5,205 nucleotides of DNA from Promethearchaeota archaeon (GCA_019894735.1 JAGXOB010000080.1:1-5205); one strand, 5' to 3'. Counted from the first letter of the stretch, positions 1-5,205 are shown. Made by a program: numbers and translations. The notes: a model not told the origin generated them from the sequence alone.

Positions 1-725
1 GCGTCTGAGGTAACTCGATCCGTACCAACAATTACTTTATCTACTTTTCCAAGTCTCATTAAAAGCCCTGAAGAGGTGTCAGTGATTACTTTTACGGGAA
101 TTTTATCGTATTGAAGTTCGTAGGCAGTTAACCTTGCCCCTTGTAACCTTGGTCTCGTTTCGTCTGCGATAACACTAATATTCTTACCCATCTCGATAGC
201 TGCTCTGACTGGTGCTAAAGCAGTACCGTATTGAACAGTAGCTAAGGAACCCGCATTACAGTGTGTTAAGACCACATCACCATCTTCCAACAAAGCAGCA
301 CCGTTTTTACCTATATTTTTATTAACGTTGATATCTTCTTGAGCCATTAATTTGGCTTCTTCAATAACAAGATCAGAAATGTTTAAAGGATTGTCGGGGA
401 AAGAATTTATAATCTTTAAAATTCTATTTACGGCCCAAAAAAGGTTAGATGCGGTAGGTCTTGTACTGCGTATTATATCAGCAGCTTCCTCCATTTTTTT
501 CAGGAAATTTTCCTTTGTAAGGTTTTTATATTCTATTGTTGCTAAAGCCATACCCATCGCTGCTGCAACACCGATAGCAGGAGCTCCTCTAATATTCATA
601 ACTTTGATAGAATTTGCTAATTCTCTGAAATCGTCAAACTCTAGAAACTCAAGCTTATGTGGTAGTAGAGTTTGATCAATCATCCTAATTTTGTTGTCGT
701 CTGTCCATTCAATTGAAGGAATCAT
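1..725 (-). CDS. mtnA: S-methyl-5-thioribose-1-phosphate isomerase, N-terminal part (3' end outside window)
   Basis: Isomerises methylthioribose-1-phosphate to methylthioribulose-1-phosphate in the cytoplasm, a step in methionine salvage from methylthioadenosine. The 241 complete codons show the family signatures in order: IDQTLLP near residues 16-22, RGAPAIG at 46-52, RPTASNLFWA at 89-98, THCNAGSLAT at 154-163, DETRPRLQGARLTA at 188-201 and GTDRV at 234-238. The catalytic Cys (C156) and Asp (D236) are both present and 80 residues apart, as in Bacillus subtilis MtnA (C160/D240). RGAPAIG and RPTA-NLFWA separate it from ribose-1,5-bisphosphate isomerase and eIF2B relatives. The family is about 340-350 residues, so roughly the last 100 are missing. 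The only odd residue is Thr where GADR(I/V) is usual. I chose ATG 725-723 because the upstream frame has no ATG, GTG or TTG before a stop at 764-762, and because the IEWTDD-K lead-in matches the family N-terminus. There is no ribosome binding site; a TATA-like box 25 bases upstream suggests a leaderless message. Confidence 0.95.
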   Translation of the reverse strand, partial: MIPSIEWTDDNKIRMIDQTLLPHKLEFLEFDDFRELANSIKVMNIRGAPAIGVAAAMGMALATIEYKNLTKENFLKKMEEAADIIRSTRPTASNLFWAVNRILKIINSFPDNPLNISDLVIEEAKLMAQEDINVNKNIGKNGAALLEDGDVVLTHCNAGSLATVQYGTALAPVRAAIEMGKNISVIADETRPRLQGARLTAYELQYDKIPVKVITDTSSGLLMRLGKVDKVIVGTDRVTSD

Positions 726-743
726 ATTAATCTTAAATATTAC

Positions 744-754
744 AAGATATAAAT
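744..754 (-). promoter_or_regulatory. TATA-like box (box A) of mtnA
   Basis: Read on the minus strand, TTTATAT occupies 753-747 and is close to the archaeal box A consensus. Its centre is about 25 bases upstream of the mtnA ATG, the distance at which archaeal RNA polymerase starts. Transcription would therefore begin at or next to the start codon, giving a leaderless mRNA. The bases between box and ATG contain no GGAGG/GGTGA-like sequence, which agrees. This is position and sequence inference only. Confidence 0.55.
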
Positions 755-784
755 AATTAAATTAGTAACATTTTCTAATCATAA

Positions 785-797
785 CGTTTAAGTTTTG
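785..797 (+). promoter_or_regulatory. Possible promoter of the FAD oxidase operon
   Basis: TTTAAGTTT at 787-795 is the best box A candidate in the divergent 726-824 gap. It begins 38 bases before the ATG at 825, so a start about 25 bases downstream would leave a leader of about 10 bases. A nearly identical element (TTTAAGTTTAGAA versus TTTAAGTTTTGAA here) lies 39 bases before the TTG start at 4791. It is weak as a TATA box and the region is A+T-rich, so chance similarity is possible. A short AGGA at 817-820, four bases before the ATG, may help ribosome binding. Confidence 0.35.
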
Positions 798-824
798 AAG
801 TATCATTTAGAGCCTTAGGATATC

Positions 825-2459
825 ATGAAACAAATTTCTCTGATCAAAAACCTTCAAATTCATCTACCTTGGGATAAGTTTATAGACGAAATGGAAAAGC
901 AAGGTTTTTTAAAACTAACCTTTATCAAAACCTCTAATGTATCGGAGAGTAAATCCAATTTTCAGTCCCTTCAAACGGGATTTGTTATGCTTGTTGGAGA
1001 TCTAATACAAGCAAGTGCTATAAGAGACACTTCACTACTACATGTTAGACCGTATATTGTGTTTAGACCAAAGGTAGAAAGTCAATTACGAGTTATCCTT
1101 AAGCTAACACAGAAATTTAAAATCCCAATTACATTTGCTGGAGGAAAAACAGGGCTTTCTGGAGGATATAGTAATTATGGTATCATTATTGATATGATAG
1201 ATCTTCATTCCTATGAAGAACCTTTTATATACAATTTTAAAAATAATACTGTTCGAGTAAATCAAAATGTTCTGATATCAGACTTAATTAAATATACGCT
1301 ATTAAGGAGCGAAAATAAATTAATCTTTCCCGTTCAACCAGCAAGTTCTCTCAAGTTACCTGTGAGAGTAGGAGGTCTAATAGCCTCTAATGCAAGTGGA
1401 GTTACATCAGGAAAATTAGGTTCTGTCGAAAATTGGTTAGAGACAATCAGGATAATGAAACCAGATGGATCTTTAGATGAAGTAGATAAAAATAATTCAC
1501 TCTTTTCTAAAATAGTAGGTGGAAATGGTTATTTTGGAGCGATATTAAGTGCTACATTTAAATTATACCATCCAAAAACGAACTTAAAACAAGCCATTTT
1601 GTATGGTTATGATATAAACCTTGCTTTTAATGGATTACAGTCTGTTTTAGATTCAAAAATCTTTCCATTGGTCAGTGAATTTGTAATATCTGAACAAACT
1701 CTTCCCGGAAAATTTAGCAAACTTGGAGAAGAGATTAAGGATAAAAACATCAAGTGGGCAGCTATTATTAAAGGATCGGTTAATTTAGTTGAAAAGTTTA
1801 TTGACACTATGAAAGAACAAACTCCTTGCAACTGGAAGATATTAAGCGAAGAAGAGTTCCAAGAATATCTCCAAGAACGGTCAACTTTTGCCTTATTAGT
1901 CCAATCAGAAGAGAGCACATCAAATTATATCGCATTTCCGGGGTTTGAAGATATATTAAGTGAGCCAAAAAACTTACCCGAAGTTATAAAGATGATAAAT
2001 GAAATATTCGTAAAGAATGGTTTTCATGAAATTATTTTTGGATATGGTCATATTAACTTTAGGAAAGGTCTAGGGCTGCTATTACATATGCGTCTTCCTG
2101 TTCCGATAGAGCATTTTTATAAGGAGAACCAAGCGAGCTTGAAAAACGTGTGTGAAACTGTTTATGATGTGATTCTCAATCTTAAGACGAAATTCGAAAT
2201 AAAACACAAGGCTGAACATAGCCCTGGTTCTTTTAAAATATGGTTGAATCCTAATTTCAGACGATATCTTAGAGAAAAAGTCAGCGAGGGAGTAGCATTT
2301 ACTAATCCTCACTTATTAATTTTTGATGAATTATTGATAAGAAGGTTTAAATCTTCGAATGACGATTTGTCAGAAGTGGATAGTGACGATAATTTATCCA
2401 ACGAAGATAAGAAGTATCTTTTTGTTTCAGCAATGAATTTATACTTATCAGGAGAATAA
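825..2459 (+). CDS. FAD-binding oxidase/dehydrogenase, GlcD / D-2-hydroxyacid dehydrogenase-like
   Basis: This 544-residue protein is a flavoprotein of the PCMH/VAO type (FAD_binding_4 plus FAD-oxidase C-terminal domain), the group of glycolate oxidase GlcD, D-lactate and D-2-hydroxyglutarate dehydrogenases and alkyl-DHAP synthase. The FAD domain spans about 70-250: RPYIVFRPK at 75-83, the pyrophosphate loop FAGGKTGLSGG at 104-114, PASS at 172-175, GGLIASNASG at 183-192 and GGNGYFGAI at 232-240, matching the usual GGN-A-NAGG and GSEGTLG-I blocks. The C-terminal domain (about 260-500) keeps AEH (463-465), the place of the family's E-H-G catalytic block. The usual GHxGDGNxH block is altered to GYGHIN, with H409 and a later H421. 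An acidic tail (510-530) follows. No signal peptide or membrane segment is visible, so it is probably cytoplasmic. It sits 6 bases upstream of the UbiA gene. The substrate cannot be told; E-H rather than a His-rich block argues against alkyl-DHAP synthase. Confidence 0.85.
   Translation: MKQISLIKNLQIHLPWDKFIDEMEKQGFLKLTFIKTSNVSESKSNFQSLQTGFVMLVGDLIQASAIRDTSLLHVRPYIVFRPKVESQLRVILKLTQKFKIPITFAGGKTGLSGGYSNYGIIIDMIDLHSYEEPFIYNFKNNTVRVNQNVLISDLIKYTLLRSENKLIFPVQPASSLKLPVRVGGLIASNASGVTSGKLGSVENWLETIRIMKPDGSLDEVDKNNSLFSKIVGGNGYFGAILSATFKLYHPKTNLKQAILYGYDINLAFNGLQSVLDSKIFPLVSEFVISEQTLPGKFSKLGEEIKDKNIKWAAIIKGSVNLVEKFIDTMKEQTPCNWKILSEEEFQEYLQERSTFALLVQSEESTSNYIAFPGFEDILSEPKNLPEVIKMINEIFVKNGFHEIIFGYGHINFRKGLGLLLHMRLPVPIEHFYKENQASLKNVCETVYDVILNLKTKFEIKHKAEHSPGSFKIWLNPNFRRYLREKVSEGVAFTNPHLLIFDELLIRRFKSSNDDLSEVDSDDNLSNEDKKYLFVSAMNLYLSGE
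2451..2454 (+). promoter_or_regulatory. Likely ribosome binding site of the UbiA gene
   Basis: GGAG lies inside the last codons of the FAD oxidase, 11 bases before the UbiA ATG at 2466. The spacing is slightly long. Its position inside the upstream gene fits translation from a shared mRNA. Confidence 0.4.
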
Positions 2460-2465
2460 TTTTAG

Positions 2466-3335
2466 ATGTTTAAAGAAAGGATCAAGGGATTTTTCAAATT
2501 AATCAGAATTGAATTATGTTTATTTGGTACTATAGGTTTTTTTGTTTCTGGTGTACTTGCAGAAGATTTAAACGGATTTCAGATTGAGTTTTTCATTGGT
2601 TTTTTAATTATTTTCTTATCTGAAGCAGGAAGCTTCGCAATTAACGATTTTATCGACTTCGAAATTGATTTAAGCAATAATCGAAGTGATAGACCATTAG
2701 TCTTAGGCTTAATCAATAAAAAAACTGCCTTATTAACTGCGATAATACTCTTGTTAATTGATATTATATTAATTTTATTCTTAAACGCTTTCGCGGCGCT
2801 TTTCGCTCTAATAAGTATTCCCTTATTTTATGTCTACAGCTTAGGGTTAAAAAAAAAGATATTAGTAAAAAATTTGTTAATTGCCTACTCTTATAAAGGG
2901 ACGATTTTATTTGGTTCTCTTGTTTCAGATTCAATTTTAGAACCAATTATTATTTACTTTGCTGTCATGGGCTTAATAATCGGACTAGGCTCGGAAATCA
3001 TGTTTGATATTGCTGATGTTGAAGGTGATAAAGAACTAGGTATTAATACGATACCAAACAAGTTAGGGCTTAAATCTTCAGCAAAGATTTCTGTTGTCTT
3101 TTATTTTATAATAATAGTCATGGATCCATTACCATTTTTTGTTTTAATTGATTCCAGACTATATTTTGATCCGTTATTTCTTATACTCATCCTGATACCA
3201 GTAATTTCCTATGTTTTCTTATCACTCTCACTATTAAAAAATCAAACAAAAGAAAATACCTTAAAGTTACGAAAACTTATCTTTGTAATAATGCAAACAG
3301 GAGTATTGGCTTATCTGATTGGAGTACTTGTCTAA
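2466..3335 (+). CDS. UbiA-family polyprenyltransferase, digeranylgeranylglyceryl phosphate synthase-like
   Basis: Integral membrane prenyltransferase of 289 residues, a normal length for UbiA proteins. Both Mg2+/diphosphate-binding motifs are intact: ND-ID-EID at 60-68 leading to RP at 76-77 (family NDxxDxxxDxxNxxxRP), and DIADVEGDKELGINTIP at 181-197 (family DxxDxxGDxxxGxxTLP). About nine hydrophobic segments are visible, near 17-32, 40-59, 87-106, 107-126, 136-153, 160-179, 206-228, 235-257 and 270-289, with a basic KKK loop at 129-131 on the presumed cytoplasmic side. In archaea the commonest role is adding the second geranylgeranyl chain to geranylgeranylglyceryl phosphate in ether-lipid synthesis. 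Relatives act on quinone precursors, haem or chlorophyll, and archaea often carry several UbiA paralogues, so the acceptor is uncertain. The gene starts 6 bases after the FAD oxidase and is followed 21 bases later by the DUF1848 gene, suggesting one transcript. The residues after RP read LVLGLIN rather than the common IPSG-IS. Confidence 0.88.
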   Translation: MFKERIKGFFKLIRIELCLFGTIGFFVSGVLAEDLNGFQIEFFIGFLIIFLSEAGSFAINDFIDFEIDLSNNRSDRPLVLGLINKKTALLTAIILLLIDIILILFLNAFAALFALISIPLFYVYSLGLKKKILVKNLLIAYSYKGTILFGSLVSDSILEPIIIYFAVMGLIIGLGSEIMFDIADVEGDKELGINTIPNKLGLKSSAKISVVFYFIIIVMDPLPFFVLIDSRLYFDPLFLILILIPVISYVFLSLSLLKNQTKENTLKLRKLIFVIMQTGVLAYLIGVLV

Positions 3336-3356
3336 TTATGAAAGCTTAAGTGAAGA

Positions 3357-4247
3357 ATGGATAATAAAACAAACAAATTGAGTAAAATCATTCGATCTCC
3401 GATAATTTCTTGTTCTCGTAGAACAGACATACCGGCATTTCTCATGGATTGGGTACTAAAAAAAATTCAAGTTGGTTATGTAGACGTAGTTAATCCGTTC
3501 AATCGTAAGCAGGTGTCGAGAATATCGCTTAAAGATAAGGATGTAAAGTGTTGGGTGTGGTGGAGTAAAAATTTTAATGATTGGATTAAGATGTACAAGA
3601 AACACCCACAAGTATTTAAATCTTATAAGGGACATTACTTTCAATTTACGATTAATTCGCCTTCTGAATTAGAGCAAAATCTTAGAGTTTCCTTAGAAGA
3701 AAGATTTTCTCAGTTAGATTGGTTGATCGACGAGTTTGGATCGAAAAGCATAAGCTTTAGATTTGATCCCATCATTTTATACAAGAAAAAGGATGAGAAA
3801 AGAATAACAAGTAATCTAGATAAATTCGAATATATCGTAGAAAATGTCTCCGCTCTTGGATTGAAGGAAGTAATATTTTCCTTTGCGACGATGTATTCAA
3901 AAGTTAATAATCGCATGAATAAAAGAGGGTACATACCCGTGAATCCCTCTTTAAAAAAGAAAAAAGAGATTCTCAACTCTCTGTTAGATATTTGTTATAA
4001 ATACAATATAGAAATGGAAGCGTGCTGTCAACCAGATTTGATTGATACTACGGGATTAAAGCAAGCTCATTGTATAGACGCCAATAAAATTGAGAACATG
4101 ATTGGAGAGGAAATTCAAAAAATTAAAGACACCGGGCAAAGAAAGGGCTGTGGTTGCTATAAATCCAAAGATATTGGAGGGTATTCAGGTATATTTCGGT
4201 GTAAGCATAATTGCGCCTATTGTTACGCATCACCGGCAAAAAATTAA
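3357..4247 (+). CDS. DUF1848 family protein, putative iron-sulfur protein
   Basis: The 296-residue protein matches the DUF1848 family from end to end. Near the N-terminus are ISCSRRTDIPAF (17-28) and a VVNPFNRKQVSRISL stretch (44-58) followed by KCWVWWSKN (64-72). The family's Cys-rich C-terminus is complete: HCIDA (238-242), QRKGCGCYKSKDIGGYSG (261-278) and RCKHNCAYCYA (281-291). Cysteines 282, 286 and 289 form CX3CX2C, the spacing of a radical SAM [4Fe-4S] site, and C265, C267, C239 and C223/C224 could hold further metal. Strand-helix alternation (for example KSISFRFDPIILY 130-142, EVIFSFATMY 171-180) suggests a barrel-like alpha/beta fold. The reaction is unknown to me. The ATG at 3357 is the first suitable start; only a weak GTGA (3350-3353) precedes it. 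It is probably the third gene of the oxidase-UbiA operon. It is soluble, with no signal peptide or membrane segment. Confidence 0.88.
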   Translation: MDNKTNKLSKIIRSPIISCSRRTDIPAFLMDWVLKKIQVGYVDVVNPFNRKQVSRISLKDKDVKCWVWWSKNFNDWIKMYKKHPQVFKSYKGHYFQFTINSPSELEQNLRVSLEERFSQLDWLIDEFGSKSISFRFDPIILYKKKDEKRITSNLDKFEYIVENVSALGLKEVIFSFATMYSKVNNRMNKRGYIPVNPSLKKKKEILNSLLDICYKYNIEMEACCQPDLIDTTGLKQAHCIDANKIENMIGEEIQKIKDTGQRKGCGCYKSKDIGGYSGIFRCKHNCAYCYASPAKN

Positions 4248-4278
4248 ACTTCAGTAATACTTTTATACAGATAAAACA

Positions 4279-4288
4279 CATATAAAAA
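4279..4288 (+). promoter_or_regulatory. Possible box A for the 108-residue gene
   Basis: CATATAAAAA is the most TATA-like stretch between the DUF1848 stop and the next start. A start about 25 bases downstream would fall near 4310, giving a leader of about 40 bases. That is compatible with the ribosome binding site seen at 4341. The region is very A+T-rich, so a competing box such as TTTAATAAAT at 4318-4327 cannot be excluded. Confidence 0.35.
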
Positions 4289-4291
4289 TTG

Positions 4292-4311
4292 TCATTTTTG
4301 TCAAAAAATGA
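4292..4311. repeat. Palindrome between DUF1848 gene and the small gene, possible operator
   Basis: TCATTTTT (4292-4299) and AAAAATGA (4304-4311) are perfect 8-base inverted repeats separated by GTCA. In a second register TTTTTG-T-CAAAAA (4295-4307) is a perfect 13-base palindrome with 6-base arms. It lies just downstream of the candidate box A and across the expected transcription start, where an archaeal repressor would block initiation. It could instead be a weak hairpin at the 3' end of the upstream operon; it is A+T-rich and has no clear T tract after it. Confidence 0.45.
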
Positions 4312-4340
4312 TGCGAATTTAATAAATCAAAAATATTTAA

Positions 4341-4346
4341 GGTGAT
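4341..4346 (+). promoter_or_regulatory. Ribosome binding site deciding the 4351 start
   Basis: GGTGAT is complementary to the 3' end of archaeal 16S rRNA and ends four bases before ATG 4351. An in-frame GTG at 4342 lies inside this site, so it is part of the binding sequence and not the start codon. Confidence 0.7.
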
Positions 4347-4350
4347 AGAG

Positions 4351-4677
4351 ATGGTAATAGTTATGATTACGGCATGGTTTCCTCATGCTCAAGCCTCTGA
4401 GGCTGGGAAAATTTTCATTGAAGCCTCGAAAAAATTTCCAGGAGATAAAACCCTTTCCAAACAACTCCTAAATAATGCTGTCGCTATAACCAAAGAAGGA
4501 TATAAAACAGTAACCGCAAATGAAATTAAAGAAGGGAAACTCAAAGAATATCTCGCTCAACTCAATAAATTCTTAATTTTTGTCGCAAAAGGTCTTGAAG
4601 GTTATAAATGCCAGGTTGAGATCATGTCCTCAATTGTCGAAGCAATGGATGTTCTAGGGCTCAAGCCACCAGAATAA
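4351..4677 (+). CDS. Conserved-looking small protein of unknown function, 108 residues
   Basis: I cannot assign a function. The protein opens with a hydrophobic strand, MVIVMITAWFPH (1-12), followed by a helix (about 14-29), a lysine-rich helical middle (TLSKQLLNNAVAITKEGYKTV, about 34-54), a second amphipathic segment (KEGKLKEYLAQLNKFLIFVAKGLEGYKCQVEI, about 60-91) and a C-terminal helix ending GLKPPE. It looks like a compact cytoplasmic alpha/beta fold, perhaps an oligomeric ferredoxin-like barrel; that fold is inference. It has one Cys (in the YKCQVEI strand) and no signal peptide or catalytic motif that I recognise. Proteins with this WFPH/EAMDVLGLKPPE style are familiar to me from Asgard archaeal and some bacterial genomes, always hypothetical. 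The ATG at 4351 is chosen over the in-frame GTG at 4342 because the GTG is inside the GGTGAT ribosome binding site. It has its own candidate promoter and palindrome upstream and a T-tract terminator downstream, so it is probably a single-gene unit. Confidence 0.8.
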   Translation: MVIVMITAWFPHAQASEAGKIFIEASKKFPGDKTLSKQLLNNAVAITKEGYKTVTANEIKEGKLKEYLAQLNKFLIFVAKGLEGYKCQVEIMSSIVEAMDVLGLKPPE

Positions 4678-4696
4678 ATTAAAAAACAATAAAATC

Positions 4697-4707
4697 TTTT
4701 TTTTTTT
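4697..4707 (+). terminator. T-tract terminator after the small gene
   Basis: An uninterrupted run of 11 T on the coding strand begins 19 bases after the stop of the 108-residue gene. Archaeal RNA polymerase terminates on such T-rich tracts without needing a hairpin, and none is visible here. It separates this gene from the QueG-like gene. Confidence 0.65.
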
Positions 4708-4751
4708 CTTACTAAACAAAAACCTTATAATATTAATACAAAACTAATTAT

Positions 4752-4760
4752 TTTAAGTTT
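4752..4760 (+). promoter_or_regulatory. Possible promoter of the QueG-like gene
   Basis: TTTAAGTTT begins 39 bases before the TTG at 4791 and is followed by AGAA. It closely repeats the element 38 bases upstream of the FAD oxidase start (TTTAAGTTT then TGAA). The matching distance suggests a shared promoter element. A more TATA-like stretch, TTATAATATTA around 4724-4734, is the alternative. Confidence 0.35.
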
Positions 4761-4781
4761 AGAATTATTAAAACCTATATT

Positions 4782-4785
4782 GGTG
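4782..4785 (+). promoter_or_regulatory. Likely ribosome binding site for the TTG start
   Basis: GGTG ends five bases before TTG 4791 and eight before TTG 4794. The GGTG-to-start gap of the neighbouring 108-residue gene is six bases, so the geometry supports a TTG start. No comparable site precedes the later ATG at 4821. Confidence 0.45.
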
Positions 4786-4790
4786 TTTAA

Positions 4791-5205
4791 TTGTTGACTT
4801 TAGAACAAGATATTGAAGACATGTTGATCGAGGGAGGAGCAAAAAAAGTCGGTTTTGCTACGCTCGAGACTATGGCTGGCGGACCAACAGGAGCGGACAT
4901 CACTTATTTACTTCCCGAAGCGCAATCAGCAATCAGTTTTTACGTGCCTTTTAATAAAAAGATGATATTAAAATATTTAGGAAAAGAAAATCCTAATATT
5001 CGTGGAATACATGAAGAAGAAAATATCAACATTCATAGAATAATATGGCGTGTATCCCAACGCGTTAAGGAATGGTTAGTCGAACAGGGTTATAAAGCAA
5101 AGTCAGTTTTTCCTAATAATAAATATAGAACTGACATCCCCGGATGGCAAGTCACTCTACCCCCCGAACTCTCGTTAAGGTATCTTGCTGTTCGAACTGG
5201 AGTGG
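4791..5205 (+). CDS. Epoxyqueuosine reductase (QueG)-like protein, N-terminal part (3' end outside window)
   Basis: The 138 complete codons resemble the N-terminal part of COG1600-type proteins, the family of cobalamin- and [4Fe-4S]-dependent epoxyqueuosine reductase and related putative iron-sulfur reductases. Visible features are an opening helix leading to GAKKVGFATLETM (17-29), GADITYLLPEAQSAISFYVPF (about 34-54), a helical INIHRIIWRVSQRVKEWLVEQGY segment (about 79-101), PNNKY (107-111), PGWQ (116-119) and PELSLRYLAVRTGV (124-137). In this family the last block leads into the flavin/corrinoid-like core, and ferredoxin-type Cys clusters come later, outside the window. An in-frame TAA at 4788 sits directly before TTG 4791, so the start must be TTG 4791, TTG 4794 or ATG 4821. 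I favour 4791 because of the GGTG at 4782 and because the first helix would be cut by ATG 4821. Relatives in archaea and delta-proteobacteria differ from true QueG, so the queuosine role is not assured. Confidence 0.75.
   Translation, partial: MLTLEQDIEDMLIEGGAKKVGFATLETMAGGPTGADITYLLPEAQSAISFYVPFNKKMILKYLGKENPNIRGIHEEENINIHRIIWRVSQRVKEWLVEQGYKAKSVFPNNKYRTDIPGWQVTLPPELSLRYLAVRTGV

Noticed and set aside
352..675. Plus-strand open frame of 107 codons
   Set aside because: It lies entirely antisense to mtnA, whose conserved motifs cover the same bases; the plus-strand translation shows no recognisable family features.
825..2459. Alkyl-dihydroxyacetonephosphate synthase (ether-lipid enzyme), tempting because of the UbiA neighbour
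   Set aside because: The conserved block reads AEH as in GlcD/D-2-hydroxyglutarate dehydrogenase, not the His-rich block of alkyl-DHAP synthase. The lipid link remains only a context hypothesis.
2849..2857. A9 run inside the UbiA gene as a possible frameshift
   Set aside because: The frame stays open on both sides and the second Asp-rich motif lies in the same frame downstream, so the gene is intact.
3338..3349. Three-codon ATG-AAA-GCT-TAA frame between UbiA and DUF1848 genes
   Set aside because: It is too short to be called a gene, and nothing suggests a leader peptide.
1607..3976. Several minus-strand open frames of 60-103 codons
   Set aside because: They are antisense shadows of the FAD oxidase, UbiA and DUF1848 genes, with no motifs or ribosome binding sites of their own.
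4248..4350. Terminator for the upstream operon in the 4248-4350 gap
   Set aside because: Only short T runs of up to five are present and the inverted repeat is not followed by a T tract, so I could not support a terminator call.
1..5205. Mobile elements, CRISPR arrays, tRNA or rRNA genes
   Set aside because: No transposase or integrase motifs, regularly spaced direct repeats, or tRNA-like cloverleaf sequences were seen on either strand.

Overview
The window reads as ordinary chromosomal DNA from an A+T-rich archaeon. The archaeal reading rests on four things: a UbiA-family prenyltransferase of the archaeal lipid type; a TATA-like box 25 bases upstream of the mtnA start with no ribosome binding site (the leaderless archaeal arrangement); a GGTGA-type ribosome binding site on another gene; and an 11-T tract of the kind archaeal RNA polymerase uses to terminate. 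The style of the small 108-residue protein and of the QueG-like protein reminds me of Asgard (Loki/Heimdall-type) genomes. That lineage is inference from memory, not a search result.

Layout. Bases 1-725 (minus strand) hold the N-terminal 241 codons of mtnA, methylthioribose-1-phosphate isomerase; its 3' end lies beyond the left edge. A 99-base divergent intergenic region follows. From 825 to 4247 three plus-strand genes are packed with gaps of 6 and 21 bases and probably form one operon: a GlcD/D-2-hydroxyacid-dehydrogenase-like FAD oxidase, a UbiA prenyltransferase with both Asp-rich motifs, and a DUF1848 protein with a Cys-rich C-terminus. A 103-base gap holds a TATA-like box and a palindrome in front of a 108-residue protein of unknown function (4351-4677), which ends at a T-tract terminator. 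The last gene (4791 to the right edge) is the N-terminal part of an epoxyqueuosine-reductase (QueG)-like protein, probably starting at TTG.

How the genes might work together. MtnA belongs to methionine salvage and is transcribed away from the rest. The FAD oxidase and UbiA enzyme are tightly coupled, which suggests one membrane-lipid or isoprenoid-linked process, but no sequence feature names the oxidase's substrate. The DUF1848 protein probably binds iron-sulfur: it carries a CX3CX2C motif at its extreme C-terminus, the spacing of radical SAM enzymes but at the opposite end of the chain. No mobile element, CRISPR array, tRNA, rRNA or sign of recent transfer was seen. The most rewarding points are the DUF1848 cysteine layout, the oxidase-UbiA-DUF1848 linkage, the palindrome before the small gene, and two start-codon decisions.
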